This document shows, piece by piece, positions 12,601 through 22,939 of a stretch of 64,000 nt of DNA. How positions within the stretch are numbered: the first letter of the stretch is position 1; every line of letters starts with the position of its first letter. The position numbers and the translations under genes are program-made. Below the pieces are notes generated by a model, which did not search any database, was not told the DNA's origin, and saw nothing but the letters and a program-made list of their open reading frames with translations. Origin of the DNA: Telmatactis stephensoni (lineage: Eukaryota; Cnidaria; Anthozoa; Actiniaria; Isophelliidae); contig JALIZF010001337.1 in the NCBI GenBank assembly GCA_029948255.1, positions 180,190 through 244,189 on the forward strand, read 5' to 3'.

Positions 12601-14583
12601 GGCAAGTTGCAGTGTCAAACATCTACTCATAAAATTGTTTTGAGAAAGCTTGAAAGCTGGAAGTGGTTAAACAAAAACATGCAGAGGCTTCAGGGTAATT
12701 GCAGATTGTCAACGTAGACAACATAAATTAAATAGATAGGAAACACACAAGATAAACCTCATCTCTTGTCAGTCTATGGTCTGGGCACAAGTAACAACTG
12801 GGGTGACTTCACATGTTATTTACAAGAGTAGCTATTGTTTTAGCTCTCAAGAACAAAAGCTTCACTCGTAAATTACAAGTGTAAAAGTTTTATTGAAGTG
12901 ACCTGTGGATATCAGTACATTCCCTACTTTCACAATGACTAGAATGCTTTCTGGTTTTTGGGGGGCGTAGGTTTTCTAATTCAAATCAAACAGATTGTAA
13001 TCCAAATCAAAAAGATTTAAATGATAATAACTATCCCCAAAAGAGATGGCATCACGGTTATGTGAAAGTAGAGAATATAGATAAAAGTGTAAATATTTAT
13101 CCAATAAAGCTGTCTATTTAATATGCATCCAACCCTGAACAATATATGCTTAGTCATTCTAGGGTATCATTTACATGTAAATAACTTTGCAAGCATATTA
13201 TATGATATATATACACATTGATTTGCTGTGGGATTCATAAACTCATCTAGCATTCTTACACTCATCTGGTGCACAATTAAAAAATTGTCTTTCATAGGCA
13301 CTGTTTGGACTAACTTGAAGATTGTTGACAAAAATAAAATGTTTGGCACAATAGATGAACTGTGAAGTTAGCCATGCAAAACAAACACACCACCTTGTGA
13401 AAGCTAGAACTTTCACACACACACACCCACACACACACAAATTAAGGCCATAATTCCAGCTCAAATCAAAGAATATAAATATTAAAAGCAATATTATTAG
13501 ACAAGATCATGTGCTCACATCTCTGCTAATGACAAGTCGCATTAATAAAAAAATAAAATCAATAAAAGAAAAATATCAGAATGCATAGTAAAAATGCACA
13601 AAACAAGCTCAGTAAAGATATGTAATTAATAGTATTTATCTGCAAGGTGAGTTATTTAATCCCTGTCATTAATGTCTAACGATGACAGCACATGAGATCA
13701 CTGTACAAAAAGTACATTATTGTACATGACAATAAAAAATCATGCACGTAACATAATCTTTCCAAGAACGAAATAGTTGAAGGAATAGTTCGAATGATTG
13801 ATCAATGATTCGACTTCCATCAAAAATTCTACAATCATAATTAAAGCTTAAGTCATAAAGGGTGTATTTACATGGAGGATTTCGTCTCAGTTTGAGTCCT
13901 TTACGAAACGAGTTCCAGCCCAGGTGGAAAAGATCCTCGTGTCATCCAGAGTAAGAAAGACTCGTGTAAACGTCAATGAATTCTTGTCCTGCACTCCATC
14001 TAAACGTCTAACTTGCAAATCGTGCAAAACACGTTTCGTGCCGAACCCAGTCTATGTAAACGTAGCCAAAGCCAATTACAATGAAGCTTTTATTTCAACT
14101 TAAATTTCTCTGGTTTTACTCTGTCTCAGAAGAGTAATAAATCTTCATGCAATTTTCTAGCTAGAAATACATGGCGAAAAAGGATACAAGCACACACAGA
14201 TAATACCATTTTTCAAAAGAAGAAAAAAATTGACATGAAGCCATGCACAGTGCAGCCAGTGCATGGTGTAAGCTGATGCGTCCAAATGCAAAGTTTTCGC
14301 AACGAGACACCTACCAACTCACCTTTATATCGCATTGTGTTGAAGAACAAAACTGACATTATCTCTGCCATAGACGCGCATGATGTTGGGTGGCTAACAA
14401 CAAGTAATAAAAGAAAAGATCAACGGTGAAAGAAAATTTGCAGAGCACGAGGTGAAAGCAAACTCCACAAACTTACCCAGATTTTGCAGCGTTTGTAGCT
14501 TTAATGCTGTTAATTCTCAGCTTATTTCCTATGTCCTTCAAAGACTGGACCTTCTTCTGGTCAGGACGGTGATAGTCAGTCAT
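3619..14583 (-). CDS. TKT: Transketolase, complete, 12 exons, 625 aa
   Basis: Exons, 5' to 3' on the - strand: 14583-14477, 14393-14323, 12494-12448, 9935-9822, 9569-9469, 8583-8392, 7962-7835, 6350-6157, 5669-5348, 4925-4711, 4228-4012, 3788-3619. All junctions are GT/AG and phases agree, totalling 1878 nt with the stop, close to the 623 aa of vertebrate enzymes. The enzyme is the cytosolic thiamine-diphosphate enzyme of the non-oxidative pentose phosphate pathway, moving two-carbon units between ketose and aldose phosphates. Visible motifs: [13 protein letters not shown] (residues 35-47), LSKGHAAP, the cofactor motif GDGESAEG at 155-162 with its Asn at 186 (FDVNRLG), the catalytic Glu near 370 in FIAEQNM, and the C-terminal domain with GGGVTLHEA. 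The start [16 protein letters not shown] is typical. Introns contain MITEs and other repeats (5026-5196, 6695-7712, 10479-12253, 12329-12430). No frame damage is seen. Confidence 0.96.
5026..5196. mobile_element. Palindromic MITE, family A copy 2 (transketolase intron 10)
   Basis: Same arms as the copy at 806-969: CCAATAG start, CTTCACCTGCTACATACAAAG, mirrored by GTACGTGGCAAGTGAAG and CTATTAG. It is flanked on both sides by a near-duplicate phrase (ATTAGTATG...TGATGG.AAAAAGAA at about 4965 and 5194). The duplicate may be a local duplication tied to insertion. Confidence 0.75.
6695..7712. mobile_element. TTAA-flanked non-autonomous DNA transposon (transketolase intron 7)
   Basis: The left end TTAACCCTTTCGCTCCTA matches the inverted right end TAGCGAAAGTGTTAA. 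About 1 kb lies between the ends, without a transposase. A 167-codon + frame inside (6913-7416) has no recognisable domain. The TTAA flanks suggest a piggyBac- or Kolobok-type mobiliser, but the class is not proven. Confidence 0.6.
7738..7776. repeat. Lone transposon terminus matching the 60.3-kb transposon
   Basis: Read on the - strand this is TTAAGGTAGT followed, after a few bases, by GACCCTTGCTACTGCGCATC. The left end of the element at 60274 has the same phrase. No partner terminus is visible nearby, so this is a solo end or a fragment. Confidence 0.55.
10479..12253. mobile_element. Giant foldback element, copy 1 (1.78 kb, TTAA ends)
   Basis: It starts TTAAGGTGGCTGGACCC and ends with the inverse, GGGTCCAGCCACCTTAA (one end has GGGGTCC). 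Two arms of roughly 0.8 kb run to about 11295 and from about 11485, around a loop of roughly 190 bases. The same short open frames appear on the - strand in the left arm and the + strand in the right arm, which is the mark of a palindrome and not of genes. A second copy, with nearly identical left arm, interrupts a transposase at 32388-34203. The TTAA target duplication and GG terminus fit Kolobok-type non-autonomous elements. It sits in transketolase intron 3. Confidence 0.85.
12329..12430. mobile_element. Short palindromic MITE
   Basis: The outer arms ACAATTATTCCAC and GTGGAATAATTGT enclose CTGATAGCCGAC and GTCGGCTATCAG. The phrases ATTCACAACCAATG (about 10351) and CAATTGGTTGTGAAT (about 12307) are also inverted around the neighbouring foldback, which suggests that the foldback inserted into an older palindromic repeat. 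Confidence 0.7.
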
Positions 14584-15255
14584 TTCGATGGAGAATAAAG
14601 TACAAACGATAAAGCAATGTCAGCAAGAAGATCGCACTTCACCACGATCGAGCTGAGGATTCTACCACGTGAACATCAAGCATTTGATTGGACGACGAAA
14701 ATGCAGACAGACAGACCATCTCTGATATGAAGCAATGATGTCATTATTGCAAGCTGTTTGCAGCTTCACTTACTAAATCTTTTAGGGGAATTTTTTACGG
14801 AAATCGGCTTTAATATGTTTTAGCCTATGAACAGGCTTTGAGGGGGAAGAAGAAGGAAAAAAATGGGTTTGTAAAGGAGAAAAGGGGAGGGAGAGTCCTT
14901 CCCCCACCCGTCCCCCACCCGTCCCCCACCCGTCCCTCCCTAGAGCCTGTAAGCTATGTTGCTTTGTTGAACCAATTATAAATGTAAAATAACAACTTTA
15001 ATGACATTTCTCAATAATAAAGTCCTTTTAGTCTGAATGTTTTAATATTTTTTGTAATTTATGGGACAACTATAATTGATAGACCTCCGACTTTCGGCCG
15101 AGTCCGTATACACTTCACCCATATCGGGCCCATATCGTTTCAAATTAAACAGAATATTTGACTACGGCTAAAAGTCAATAGTGATGGGGAAAATATCGCA
15201 TAATAAAGTCTTGAAGTCTGAAATATCCCTCCAGGGCTTCCGTAGGATTCGCTAA
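14584..15255. other. Upstream flank of transketolase
   Basis: Contains the presumed 5' UTR and promoter of the - strand transketolase (no clear TATA box seen), then a short C-rich triplication of CCCCCACCCGT at about 14900-14935. No gene is supported. Confidence 0.4.
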
Positions 15256-15408
15256 GTAAAACAAAACAAAATAAAATAAAATAAAATAAAATAAAATAAA
15301 ATAAAATAAAATAAAATAAAATAAAATAAAATAAAATAAAATAAAATAAAATAAAATAAAGTAAAATAAAATAAAATAAAATGAAATGAAACGAAATAAA
15401 ATAAAATC
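15256..15408. repeat. (AAAAT)n microsatellite
   Basis: About thirty tandem AAAAT units with few changes, bordered by the phrase AAGTCTTGAAGTCTGAA on the left. The long - strand frame across it (FILFYFILFYF repeats) is an artefact of the repeat. Confidence 0.95.
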
Positions 15409-16731
15409 TTTTAGCATTTCACGTATTCGATCATACAAGACGCTAGAAAACTAAAGATTCCCACGATGAATGTTTTCTTACTTCACTCAGTGTTTACTCA
15501 GTTCTTAACCTTACACATTTCATGGCCATTGCAACATTGTAAGGTATTCAAAATTTATTATTAAAAAAACGTTTAGCTTACTTTGGGTTCACGTTAATTG
15601 TTTTAGTCATCAAGCATGTCCACTCATCTAGTGAATTCTGATATACCACTATTTCAAAAAATCACCAATCGCCGATCGCCATTCGCCCCGTCAACCTTTT
15701 TTGAAATAGCTATATGTGTTATTGGGTTTACTTCTCTCAGCTCGGAGAGCGGTCTAACTATAATCAAGTGGGTCTGTAATCACTTTTCTTGAAGTCAATA
15801 AATTTAAAACATACAATAAAATGCTTTTTGGGAATGGATATTTGCTCAAATTTCTTTCTTTCTTTCGTTTCTCCGTTTTCATTTTTCTTTCATTCATTCA
15901 TTCATTCATTCCTTCCTTCTTTCTTTTGTTCTTTTCTTTCCTTCCCCTCCTTTTATCGGTTCTTTTTGTTTCAGCTCTTTACGTATTTGCAACTAAGAGA
16001 CTACGTTGAAGTATTGCCAACAGTTGCTTTATTAATCACATGCTATATCTACAATATACAGTGCTCGGCTACAAGATATTTCTAAGCATATAAACACTTT
16101 ATGTGATAACTATGTAAAAGGCTGTTTTGTTCTTGGTACCATGGTATGTAGACCCTGTGAAAATAATTTGGTCATCAACATAATTCACTTTAGGCTGCCT
16201 CTATGGGGACAACAGAGTAAAGTTGAATTTGCAAAACGTTTTGGATTATTCACACCGAGACAAAAGAGCTGTGTTTGCTAGAATCTTCAAATTCATGAAA
16301 ACCACCTTTTTGGAAAACGGGTAGTTAAATAAAAAATAACAAAATCACCGTTTCAATTACACCATGTCAAAGTTTGAAAAGTCTAGCGTTGAAAGCCGTT
16401 TAAGCTATAACATTTTAGCTAAACGAAAACGTTGAACTAGAATGTTCTAAATAAATTTAAAATCTAATTCGGTTTAACATTCTCTTTTCCTGGACTAATG
16501 AGCAAAATGTCCCTCACATCGATCGCCGAGAAACAATTAACAAACACCTGCTTGTAAAAAGAGCAGTTTCTTGACGTCCAGAAAATATTAATTCAAAAAA
16601 TGAAATATATAGTAAACTTCAAATAATTTAGGTATTTTATTGAAGTATTTCAAAGTCAACTTATATAAAACAAAGTTTCTAGCCTGGCGAAGCCATTTTC
16701 TCAGATACCTAATGATTGCTACGCTCGATGT
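15409..16731. other. Intergenic, with a pyrimidine-rich stretch
   Basis: Bases about 15850-15965 are CTTT/CATT/CCTT repeats. The remainder is A/T-rich with no supported gene. The + frames at 15789-16085 read through the simple repeat and are not credible. Confidence 0.4.
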
Positions 16732-16805
16732 GTGTTTTTTTTTTTTTTTTCGACCAAAATGTTGAATGATTTTAAACGTTTTTTACCAGACTTACCAGAC
16801 GGCCA

Positions 16806-17048
16806 TCAAAGCCCCATCCTTTCGATAGCATTTTGGACTTCCTCAGGATGGTTGATGGCAAAGAGTTTTTGGTCTCGACTGGATAACCCATTACGACAGG
16901 ATATACACAGAGCCACCAAACCGACCAGAACAGAAAGACCAATGGCCACCAAGACAGCCAAACCATCAAGGCCAAAGGTATCGTACAAAGAGAACACCCT
17001 TGAAGTTGCTGGGACCACAGGGATTGCAGTAGCAGTGAAGTTTTTCAT
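16806..17048 (-). CDS. Possible small single-pass membrane protein, 80 aa
   Basis: The frame runs from ATG (17048-17046) to TGA. It encodes a short polar N-terminus, a hydrophobic segment of about 22 residues (DGLAVLVAIGLSVLVGLVAL), then a Cys/Arg-containing tail ending EEVQNAIERMGL, as expected of a type I or III membrane microprotein. No homologue is recognised. On the coding strand about 55 bases after the stop lies a run of about 20 A (16732-16750 as T). This could be the tail of a retrocopy or just a homopolymer. A splice-donor-like GTAAGT follows the stop. It could also be one exon of a larger gene. Confidence 0.4.
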   Translation of the reverse strand: MKNFTATAIPVVPATSRVFSLYDTFGLDGLAVLVAIGLSVLVGLVALCISCRNGLSSRDQKLFAINHPEEVQNAIERMGL

Positions 17049-17738
17049 TATTCGTGCCCTTACTGAACGATGTTGACTCTCTGACTAAGCTGGTAGAATG
17101 TTCCTGAGCAAAACGAAAACGTATTCAACTTTTAAGAAAGACCCAATCGGAAGCATTCAGGCTTTTGAAAGGAAAAGAAAAAGAAAGAACGTGTGATCTC
17201 TTCAAACCTAAAAATTAACGCCCATTGTTTCGTGTTTTACTGACGTATGCGCTGATGCAACTAAAATTCAACCAAAACGCTTTGGTTTTCATTCCACTGT
17301 CAAATAATTTTGAGTTGTTACTACAGTTTTATCCCACTGAGACAAACAAATTTTCCATTAGCCAGTAGGCCACAGGAAAGCTTTGCCCTGCACTGAGTAA
17401 AGATGCTTTTTAAACCTTTTGTTTGAACACAAGACATCGACCACCTGGCACTGATTCAGTGTGAATTTTAGCTCGTAATTGAAGTGATTGTAAATGAGTC
17501 AAGGAAACCAAAGATTTAATAGCAAGCCATTTAATGGTAATTTATGCAAAAAATAAACAAAATAGAAACACAACCACACACATTATCCTGTTGTTCGTTT
17601 TTTGCTCTTCTACAGAAAATACCTTTGGGTACGTTAGAACTTTGTTGCAGAAGTAAGGTTTTCGCTGGCATCTAGAATGTACATAAACAATACAAAACTG
17701 TTCAATGACGTCATAATTACCATCCTCGAAAATCATGG
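17049..17738. other. Intergenic stretch
   Basis: No supported gene, RNA or repeat. It ends at the TTAA boundary of the next element. Confidence 0.35.
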
Positions 17739-18251
17739 TTAAGGTGTTTACCAGTAGTATTTTGGTGATCGATTTTGACAAAACTTCCAATTTTATTTTT
17801 GAAAATTGGTCAACTTACATTTGTCTGATCAAAATGATCTTCACACAAGATACTAAGGAGGGATTGAAGATTTGATTGATGCCAATTTTTTTCCATGACA
17901 CGTTGCTATGGCAACGAAAAACAAAGATCATTGAATTCAGTTTTCCTAAAATATCTCCCGTTTTCGATGAGCTCTAGAAAAATGGCTATATAGGTGTGTT
18001 AAACTTCACTTTCTTGCACAGTTAACCAACTTAAAATCAGAAAGTTTTACCAGAGGGATTTTGAATAAATCATGAAAAATTTAACAAAACTGTTAAATTT
18101 GGTGACAAATCAAATCAAATCTTTAATCCCTCCTTAGTATCTTGTTTGAAAATCATTTTGATCAGACAAATGTAAGTTGACCAATTTTCAAAAATAAAAT
18201 TGGAAGTTTTGTCAAAATCGATCACCAAAATACTACTGGTAAACACCTTAA
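17739..18251. mobile_element. TTAA-flanked MITE with long inverted arms (513 bp)
   Basis: The left end TTAAGGTGTTTACCAGTAG mirrors the right end CTACTGGTAAACACCTTAA. The arms extend about 140 bases, through GATCGATTTTGACAAAACTT and the phrase around ATACTAAGGAGGGATT. No coding capacity. The GGTG terminus inside TTAA is shared with other elements in this window whose interiors differ. Confidence 0.85.
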
Positions 18252-18702
18252 GAGAAGAGTCAGTCCAAACTAGTCTCTACTAACAGTACCTCCGTACAAC
18301 GGAAGGATCTTTTCTTTGCTGGTCGTGCGACGCGACGATTCGGACATCACTCAAACATCTACGTTTTAAGGTGATTCCTCGGTAATTGATCCTACCTATA
18401 AAACTCGCTATAAATGGGATATTTTGTAGATTTCGAGTTACTTATTTTTTAACTAACACGCGTGCACGTTCGATTGTTTTTACGGCTAATTCGTTGATAA
18501 GTCAATCGGGTCAGAAATAAATTGATAGACTCAGAGTTAGCAGCATTGTAGTAGAATAAGATTAAATGGCGAGTTGTCCTTTAAGAAAGACCATTTTAAG
18601 CTTGATAAAATGCATTTTAGGACATTTATTTACAAATTTTAGAAACCACTTTCGCGCGGAAACGTTCGAGTTTGGACATTTTAGGGCATATTGTAAAACA
18701 TG

Positions 18703-19020
18703 GACTGGACTGGACTGGACTGGACTGGACTGGACTGGACTGGACTGGACTGGACTGGACTGGACTGGACCGAAAATCTGTAAAACATGGACTGGACTGA
18801 GAAAGTCTGTAAAATATGGACTGGACTGAAAAAAAAAACTGTAAAACATGGACTGGACTGAGAAAAAAATCTGTAAAACATGGACTGGACTGAGCAAAAA
18901 TCTGTAAAACATGGACTGGACTGAAAACAAAAATCTGTAAAACATGGACTGGACTGAGAAAAATCTGTAAAACATGGACTTGACCGAAAAAATCTGTAAA
19001 ACATGGACTTGACCGAAAAA
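18703..19020. repeat. TGGAC and 29-35-bp minisatellite arm
   Basis: First a pure (TGGAC/TGGACT)-type run to about 18770, then seven or eight units of CTGTAAAACATGGACTGGAC with an A-rich spacer of variable length. The last two units carry TTGACC in place of TGGACT. Confidence 0.9.
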
Positions 19021-19296
19021 ATATGAAAAATTAACATGAACTTCACTAAATTCGATTCTAATTCAGCTTTTGTTTTAAAGCATATTTGTAAAAATCACAT
19101 GAAGAGTAAAATTATAACTTCTTACTATAGCTGTATCAGCGAAACCGATTTGTGATGGTTTTATTTGCATCTGAGTATGTTTTATTCTAAAGATAAAGCC
19201 ATTTCGTTAGGTCTACTACAAACCTGTATAAAAAGTTAAAGCTTAAAAGCAAACAACCAAACAGAGAATGGTTTTTAATAAAATCAAAACTTTTCT

Positions 19297-19420
19297 CAGT
19301 CCAGTCCATGTTTTACAGATTTTTTTCTCAGTCCAGTCCATGTTTTACAGATTTTTTCAGTTCAGTCCATGTTTTACAGATTTTCGGTCCAGTCCAGTCC
19401 AGTCCAGTCCATGTTTTACA
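19297..19420. repeat. Inverted partner of the TGGAC minisatellite
   Basis: Three to four units of CAGTCCAGTCCATGTTTTACAG with T-rich spacers, ending in a short (CCAGT)n run. This is the reverse complement of the 18703-19020 array and forms the other arm of the same element. Confidence 0.85.
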
Positions 19421-19807
19421 ATATGCCACATTTTAGTGCTAAAATACGCACGAAAAACTGCGTATGTTTCTACCTATAACTTTTCTTAATTTTCAAATAT
19501 GTTTTGTAAATCATAACAAGAAAGCAAAATTTGAAATAAGAAATGGGAGTCACCGTGCTCGTTAGAGAGTTATTCTCAAAATTATCATCAGATTTGTGGT
19601 AAAATCGGCACTTTTCCGAAAAGGTACTGGGGCGAGTTTTACAAAACTCACTATTTGTCGCACCAAAACTTGCACAATTGTTTCCAATGGTGTTTTTAAG
19701 GTTTTTTAGTCGTAATCTGAATGAAAATGCTGACAAAGTCGTAATACTGTGCTTTCTGAACCATGCGCGGTAGACGTGCGGGGTGCAAAACAGAGGAATC
19801 ACCTTAA

Positions 19808-22140
19808 TTCGCTCAGGGTCATGCTACTGATATTGAATTCTCGAGCATTCAACGGAAAACCTAACCTAGGCCATCTCACTTCAAGGTAAACTCTCTACTT
19901 CGTGTATGTAATCGCATGGTGAGTTCTCCCTAACTGGCAATATTGAGGATTTGTGGCAGTTTTTTACATCAATCTTATGGAATGGTATTGAGAAATTTAT
20001 TCCTTCAAGAATATCCAAAACAAGACATGATGCGCCATGGAATCTCAATCTTTGAAACGATTGATCAGAAAGAAACAGAGACTCTATAACAAGGCAAAAT
20101 CTACAAAGAGCACTAGGGACTGGTCTGCCTTTAAGTTCTTTAGGAAGTCTGTGAAAACCAAGATTAAGGCAGCTCATGACCAATATGTACTTGATCTATT
20201 AGACGACTCTACTTGTAATGGGACAGACCCTAATAATTATAAAACAGGAAAAAAGTTCTGGCGGTATATTAGATCAAAAAAGAAAGACCCAGTTAATGTG
20301 CCACCCCTGAAAGTCAATGGAACTGTATATTCAGATGATAAGATTAAAGCAAACATACTGAATGATCAATATTGTTCAGTATTCACCAAAGAAGCAAATT
20401 CCTGGTTACCTACCCTTGGTACTAGTCCATTCCCAGACATTGACTTTGACTCATTCGCCATCACTAGATCTGGCATCGAAAAGCTACTACAGAGACTAAA
20501 TCCCAAGAAAGCTTGTGGCCCTGATTTACTATCCTGTCGGGTGTTAAAGGAAACTAGTACCCAATTAGCTCCCTATCTTTGTTGCATCTTCTCACTGAGC
20601 CTCCAATCTGGTCAGCTTCCTTCTGATGGGTTAAACGCCAATATTACTCCAGTGTTTAAAAAAGGAAAACGCAATGACCCAGGAAACTATCGCCCAGTTG
20701 CTCTAACCTCAGTCCTTTGTAAAACCTTGGAACACATCTTATACAAGGCCATCATGAACCATCTTGAGAAGTATAATGTTTCATCTGATTGTCAACACGG
20801 ATTTAGACAAGGGAGATCCTGCGAGACACAACTTGTAACAACTCTAGAGGACATTGCCCTAAACATGGACAGTGGAATTCAAACGGATATGTTGATATTG
20901 GATTTCTCCAAAGCCTTTGATGTTGTACCCCACCAGCGCCTGCTAGCTAAGTTAGAGTTCTATGGGATTAGAGGAAAGATCCTAGCCTGGATATCCAACT
21001 GGCTAACTCAAAGACATCAAAGAGTAGTTGTCAATGGTGAACACTGCAAATTTTCAAAAGTCCTATCTGGTGTCCCACAAGGAACTGTTCTGGCCCCTCT
21101 CTTCTTCTTGCTGTTTGTCAACGATATTGGTGACAACCTCTCTGCCAAGACCAACCTACGCTTATTTGCTGATGACACAGTACTCTACAGATCAATAACT
21201 ACTGAAAATGATGCAAAAACTTTGCAATATGACTTATCCCAACTCTTTTTGTGGGCCAACAAATGGCAACTTAAATTTAATCTTAAATTTAATAATTTAA
21301 ACATAATGCGATTTACTAGGGCTGCTTTTCCCATTAGTTTGTCTTATGAAGTAGAGGGGATTAGTCTTCCTGTGGTAACACACCACCCTTACGTAGGTGT
21401 AGAATTGTCAAATAATCTTAGTTGGGATCACCATATATCTATTATAACTAAGAAAGCCAATCAGATTCTTGCTTTCCTCCGTAGAAACCTAGGTAGTTGT
21501 CCTGTTAAGGTCAAAGAAAAAGCCTATTTCACTTTAGTTAGACCGCATTTAGAGTATGCTTGTAGTAGTTGGGATCCCTATCTTTCTAAACATATCCTGG
21601 AAATTGAAAAAGTTCAACGTAGGGCAGCCCGTTGGGTCAAATCCTGTTACTCTAGAAGTCCCGGGGTGGTCTCTAACCTATTAAAAGAGCTTGACTGGAC
21701 CTCGCTCCAGAGACGCAGATTAAATGCTAGACTCCACCTTATGTGGAAAGCTGTAAATAATATAATAGGCCTTAAGGTACCTGGCTACATTAAGCCCAAA
21801 GAAAGAATAACACAGCAGTATAGCGCTAAGAAGTTTATTCAACCTTCCTCACTTAGAAATTTGTACAAATATAGTTTTTTTGCTAGAACCATAAGGGTTT
21901 GGAATACACTCAGTAAGCCAGTAATTGAATCTAAGTCTTATGACGGATTTAAGCAAGCTATAAATAACTTAGCTATTTAATTTATTCTCAATTCAATTTA
22001 ATCTAATTTAAGAATAACACCTATTAATTTATTATTATAATTATTTATTTCCATATTTTTTCAAGCTGTGAGCTATAGACAGTCTGACCACATCCATGTA
22101 ATGGGAAACCTTTATGGATTAAAGTTGTAGATGTAGATGG
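19808..22140 (+). pseudogene. 5'-truncated non-LTR retrotransposon with reverse transcriptase
   Basis: A 647-codon frame (20037-21980) carries the reverse transcriptase. In order: GPDLLSCRVLKE, NYRPVALTSV, HGFRQGRSCETQL, DFSKAFDVVPH, GVPQGTVLAPL, the catalytic FADDT, then the thumb and a C-terminal region with RRAARWVKS. The endonuclease domain is missing. Upstream, FIPSRISKTRHDAPWN lies in another frame next to the ATG, and more shifted remnants reach back to about 19840, so the start at 20037 is created by a frameshift. The 3' tail at about 22100-22138 ends in a TTGTAGATGTAGATG repeat, as in CR1/L2-like LINEs. The 5' truncation abuts the TTAA element at 19807. Confidence 0.85.
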
Positions 22141-22280
22141 GGCCGAGTAAAATTACGAGAACCCTAATTGATTCCCTATAGTATATACTGTGCGCTCAAC
22201 CAGCTGTAGCGTTTGATCAACCCGCCATAATGTGCTGGGTTGTAACGTGTTGGTGAACCCACTACTGCATGCGCCCAACT

Positions 22281-22376
22281 TATACTGTACTAGTGACATC
22301 TTATACTTATACTGTACTAGTGACATCTTATACTTATACTGTACTAGTGACATCTTATACTTATACTGTACTCTTT
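22281..22376. repeat. 27-bp minisatellite
   Basis: Three and a half near-perfect units of ACTGTACTAGTGACATCTTA followed by TACTTAT. No gene. Confidence 0.9.
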
Positions 22377-22606
22377 TCAGACTGATATCAACCTTTGGAT
22401 AACGCATTTTGAAAAAATAGACCTCTATGAGGCCATGTGGTTACTGGCCTCAAATCCAAATATAGATAAAGAAACGAAAATGCAAAAAAATGAGGACAAA
22501 GAATGATGTCAACAACGATCCTGCACAAACTGACCGCTTTGGGAAATGCAATACATTCCCCTTTCCTCCTCTAAATTGCCTTAAAATGCAACCAAACCAT
22601 CCAAAA

Positions 22607-22939
22607 CCCCCCGGGGGGGGGGGGGGGTACTCCTTCCAATTTTGGGTAGGGACGTGCCGCTGAGCCCCTCGAACCCTGACCCTATTCCAGAGCAAAATTT
22701 CCAAAATTGATATCCTGTTCCAGAGTAAATGCCTGCCTAATTTCATTGTTTCCGGCCAAGTTGACGTGTCATTAACCCCTTTCGGCCCGGCCTTTTAGAC
22801 GAACTTTGTTGAATAGATACCCTGTTCCAGAGAGTAATTACGATTTTATATACCCTGTTCCAGAGTAAAATCGCTGAAAACCCTACCCTGTTTGGCGGCA
22901 CGTACCCGTATAGCGAATATAGGGGAGTACCCCCCCGGG
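22607..22939. mobile_element. MITE with CCCGGGGGG...GTACTCC ends
   Basis: The left end CCCGGGGGGG...GGTACTCC mirrors the right end GGGAGTACCCCCCCGGG. Inside, CCCTGTTCCAGAG recurs three times with TAAA or similar flanks, plus ACCCTGTTTGGCGGCACGTACC. I know repeats of this style from coral genomes, but cannot name the family. Confidence 0.7.

Larger units (their letters stand above)
18366..19807. mobile_element. TTAA-flanked element with mirrored minisatellites (1.44 kb)
   Basis: The left end TTAAGGTGATTCCTC mirrors the right end GAGGAATCACCTTAA. Inside, a TGGACTGGAC array and a CTGTAAAACATGGACTGGACT array (18703-19020) are answered by the inverted form at about 19297-19420 (CAGTCCATGTTTTACAG). 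No transposase is seen; it is non-autonomous. Long open frames through the arrays are artefacts. Confidence 0.8.

Noticed and set aside
15175..15438. 87-codon frame with FILFYFILFYF repeats on the - strand
   Set aside because: It is a translation of the (AAAAT)n microsatellite.
18562..19046. Long frames on both strands with SSPCFTDF / TGLDWTGLDW repeats
   Set aside because: By-products of the TGGAC minisatellite; no start context or domain.
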